Shown here one piece after another: positions 4,617 to 6,255 of a stretch of 6,255 nucleotides of DNA (positions are counted from its first letter, which is position 1; each line of letters opens with the position of its first letter). A program made the translations under genes and the position numbers. The stretch is taken from NCBI GenBank assembly GCA_004298605.1, contig SCPW01000098.1:1-6255 (forward strand), written 5' to 3'. The notes below the pieces were generated by a model. That model had not been told where the DNA came from. It saw only the letters and a program-made list of their open reading frames with translations, and made no database searches. The DNA is from Gallionella sp. Its GTDB lineage: Bacteria > Pseudomonadota > Gammaproteobacteria > Burkholderiales > Gallionellaceae.

Positions 4617-5969
4617 TTAAAACTCCGCCTTGGCAAACTTCGGCTTGGACAATGCCGGATTCTGCGCGAAGTAGCGTTTGATGCCGCCCAAGATCGCGTT
4701 GGCCAGCTTCATCTGGTAATCCTCGTCGTTCAGGCGGCGCTCTTCGCTGGGGTTGCTGATGAAGGCGGTTTCGACCAGGATGGATGGGATGTCCGGCGAT
4801 TTCAGCACGGCGAACCCGGCTTGTTCGACCTGGCCGCGATGCAGGTCGTTGATGTCGCCCAGCTCGTTCAGCACATGTTTGGCAAGTTTCATGCTGTCGT
4901 TGATGGTGGCGGTCTGCGACAGGTCGAGCAGGGTGCGCGCGAGATAGGGGTCTTTCACCGCGATATTGACGCCGCCGATCAGGTCGGCTTCGTTTTCCTT
5001 TTTCGCCAGCCAGCGCGCTGCGGTGCTGGTCGCGCCGTGTTCCGATAAGGCGAATACCGAAGAGCCGCGCGCGTCCGGTTTGATGAAGGCATCCGCGTGG
5101 ATGGAGATGAACAAATCCGCTTTCACTTTGCGCGCTTTGGCGACCCGCCCGCCGAGCGGGATGAAATAATCGCCGTCGCGTATCAGTACGCCGCGCATGT
5201 TCGGCGTGTCGTCCACTAACGCTTTCATCTTGTGCGCAATGGCCAGTGTCACATCTTTTTCACGGGAGCCGTTGCTGCCGCGCGCGCCGGGGTCTTCGCC
5301 GCCATGCCCCGCATCAATCGCGATAATCAGTGTGCGGGCGCGCAGTTCGGGTACATTGAGTGTTGTCGTTGTCGTTGTCGTGGTCGTGGTCGTGGTCGTG
5401 GCGGGTTGCGGCTTCTCGCTCTTGACGGTTTCCGGGGGTGGCATCGTTTTGCCTCCGGCAAGCGGTTCTTGCGCCGCCTGTTCCGTTGTGGCAGGCGCGC
5501 TGGCCGCTTCGGGGCTGAGCGTTTCGGGTTGCTTGAGCAAGGCCATCAGCGGATCAACCGGTTGGGCGGGATACACGTCCAGCACCAAGCGGTAGCCATA
5601 TTCGCCGACCGGCTTGAGGTCGAATAATTGCGGTTTGACCTCGCTCTTGAGGTCGAGCACGAGACGCACCACGCCCGGTTTGAAATGCCCCACGCGCACA
5701 CTTTTGATGTGGGGATTATCGTTGGCGATCAGCTTGGTCAGATTGTTGAGGGCGTCGCCGAGTTCGATTCCCTCCAGGTCAACGACCAGCCGATCCGGGT
5801 TGTTGACGGAAAACAGGTTGTGGCGGATGGGCTGTTTTGATTCGAGCGTCAGGCGCGTGTAATCCTGCGCCGGCCAGATGCGCGCCGAGCTGATGGCGAT
5901 GGCGGCATAGGATGGCGGCAGCCAGCAGAGGAGCAGCAGCGCAACAATTTTTACAATTGTGTCAAGCAT
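4617..5969 (-). CDS. amiC: N-acetylmuramoyl-L-alanine amidase with AMIN domain (AmiC-like)
   Basis: This periplasmic zinc amidase cleaves the bond between N-acetylmuramic acid and the peptide stem, splitting septal peptidoglycan during cell separation. Of 450 residues, 1-22 are a Sec-type signal peptide (no twin arginine). About 25-133 are an AMIN domain for septal targeting (ISSARIWPAQDYTRLTLES, LVVDLEG, VRLVLDLK). A proline/alanine/threonine-rich linker follows, with 13 consecutive Thr (191-203). About 212-435 form the Amidase_3 domain. Zinc ligands are H222 (DAGHGGEDPGA), E237 (REKDVTLA) and H291 (SIHADA); E400 in ILVETAFISN is the catalytic glutamate. The start codon overlaps the end of tsaE by 19 nt, with GGGA just upstream, so the two are co-transcribed and probably translationally coupled. 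Length and domains are normal for betaproteobacterial AmiC; activity is usually controlled by EnvC/NlpD-type activators. Confidence 0.95.
   Translation of the reverse strand: MLDTIVKIVALLLLCWLPPSYAAIAISSARIWPAQDYTRLTLESKQPIRHNLFSVNNPDRLVVDLEGIELGDALNNLTKLIANDNPHIKSVRVGHFKPGVVRLVLDLKSEVKPQLFDLKPVGEYGYRLVLDVYPAQPVDPLMALLKQPETLSPEAASAPATTEQAAQEPLAGGKTMPPPETVKSEKPQPATTTTTTTTTTTTTLNVPELRARTLIIAIDAGHGGEDPGARGSNGSREKDVTLAIAHKMKALVDDTPNMRGVLIRDGDYFIPLGGRVAKARKVKADLFISIHADAFIKPDARGSSVFALSEHGATSTAARWLAKKENEADLIGGVNIAVKDPYLARTLLDLSQTATINDSMKLAKHVLNELGDINDLHRGQVEQAGFAVLKSPDIPSILVETAFISNPSEERRLNDEDYQMKLANAILGGIKRYFAQNPALSKPKFAKAEF
5361..5399 (-). repeat. Threonine-codon microsatellite in amiC
   Basis: Thirteen Thr codons in the AmiC linker are built from ACG alternating with ACC and then ACA, giving short hexanucleotide repeats (four GTGGTC-type units next to GTTGTC-type units on the plus strand). 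Changes by whole units would alter linker length without shifting the frame. Confidence 0.9.
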
Positions 5970-6255
5970 TCGCGTCCCATCGCCGTGTTGGCCTGAATGG
6001 CGGCCTCGCGGCCTTGCGGCAAAATTTCAAAATTGATTTGCAGATCGGCAGGCGGAATTAATCCCTGCGCTTTTTCCGGCCATTCGATGAAAAATATATT
6101 ATGGCTATCGAATTCGTCGCGGAAGCCGGCAGCTTCCCATTCTTCCTCATCGTGCAAGCGGTACAGGTCAAAGTGGCGCAAATCCAGCCCGGCGGCGCGG
6201 TATGGCTCAAGCAGGGTGTAGGTGGGGCTTTTCACCCGCCCGGCATAACCCAGAG
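5951..6255 (-). CDS. tsaE: tRNA threonylcarbamoyladenosine biosynthesis ATPase TsaE (5' part outside the window)
   Basis: TsaE is the ATPase of the TsaBDE complex that, with TsaC, makes the t6A modification at position 37 of ANN-decoding tRNAs. The visible part is about 100 C-terminal residues, in frame to the window edge: LGYAGRVKSPTYTLLEPY, then HFDLYRLHDEEEWEAAGFRDEF and IFFIEWPEKAQGLIPPADLQI. These match the family's SPTYTL, FDLYRL and EWP blocks. The GTG at 6233-6235 is the internal Val of VKSPTYTL, not a start. The Walker A motif and the true start lie beyond 6255. Its 3' end overlaps amiC by 19 nt, a gene order common in betaproteobacteria. Confidence 0.93.
   Translation of the reverse strand, partial: LGYAGRVKSPTYTLLEPYRAAGLDLRHFDLYRLHDEEEWEAAGFRDEFDSHNIFFIEWPEKAQGLIPPADLQINFEILPQGREAAIQANTAMGRECLTQL

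Noticed and set aside
5197..5595. 132-codon plus-strand frame with a poly-Val run
   Set aside because: It is the antisense of the AmiC poly-Thr codons; the minus-strand amidase has full domain support.

Overview
The window looks like part of a betaproteobacterial chromosome, probably from the Gallionellaceae/Nitrosomonadales neighbourhood. This rests on the minus-strand tsaE-amiC gene pair, a betaproteobacterial-type CysM, PEP-CTERM surface proteins and abundant REP-type repeats. Taxonomy is inferred from protein character only; no search was run.

Layout. Positions 1-62 are a T tract followed by a (CT)26 microsatellite at the window edge. Positions 198-899 and 1168-1782 are tandem plus-strand paralogues. 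Each encodes a secreted DUF1566 (Lcl_C) domain with a C-terminal PEP-CTERM exosortase sorting signal. A sigma-54-like promoter precedes the first, and two terminator-like hairpins plus a REP pair lie between them. Positions 1853-2480 form a compact unit: a REP-associated tyrosine transposase (RAYT) bracketed by a perfect 33-bp inverted pair of REP hairpins with GTAG heads. Immediately after it, 2492-3598 encodes the rest of a reverse transcriptase. It has the GLPIGNLNSQ and YCDD motifs typical of diversity-generating retroelement (DGR) enzymes, and a C-terminal domain resembling MutS domain I. Its coding homology starts inside RT motif A, so the N-terminal RT motifs and the first catalytic Asp are missing exactly where the RAYT unit ends. 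A long imperfect hairpin spans the RT stop codon. Next comes a 5'-truncated cysM (3741-4490) without its PLP lysine segment. A two-REP BIME (4528-4603) separates it from the convergent amiC (4617-5969, minus) and tsaE (5951 to the window end, minus; 5' end outside).

How the parts fit. The right-hand block is ordinary housekeeping: a cell-wall amidase and the ATPase of tRNA t6A synthesis, translated with a 19-nt overlap. The left two-thirds is accessory. My reading is a decayed DGR-like locus: C-type-lectin-fold (DUF1566) surface proteins followed by a DGR-type RT carrying a MutS-like domain. The segment where a template repeat and the RT 5' half would be expected is replaced by the RAYT-REP unit. 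No template repeat or adenine-specific variation can be seen here, so the DGR link between the PEP-CTERM genes and the RT remains a hypothesis.
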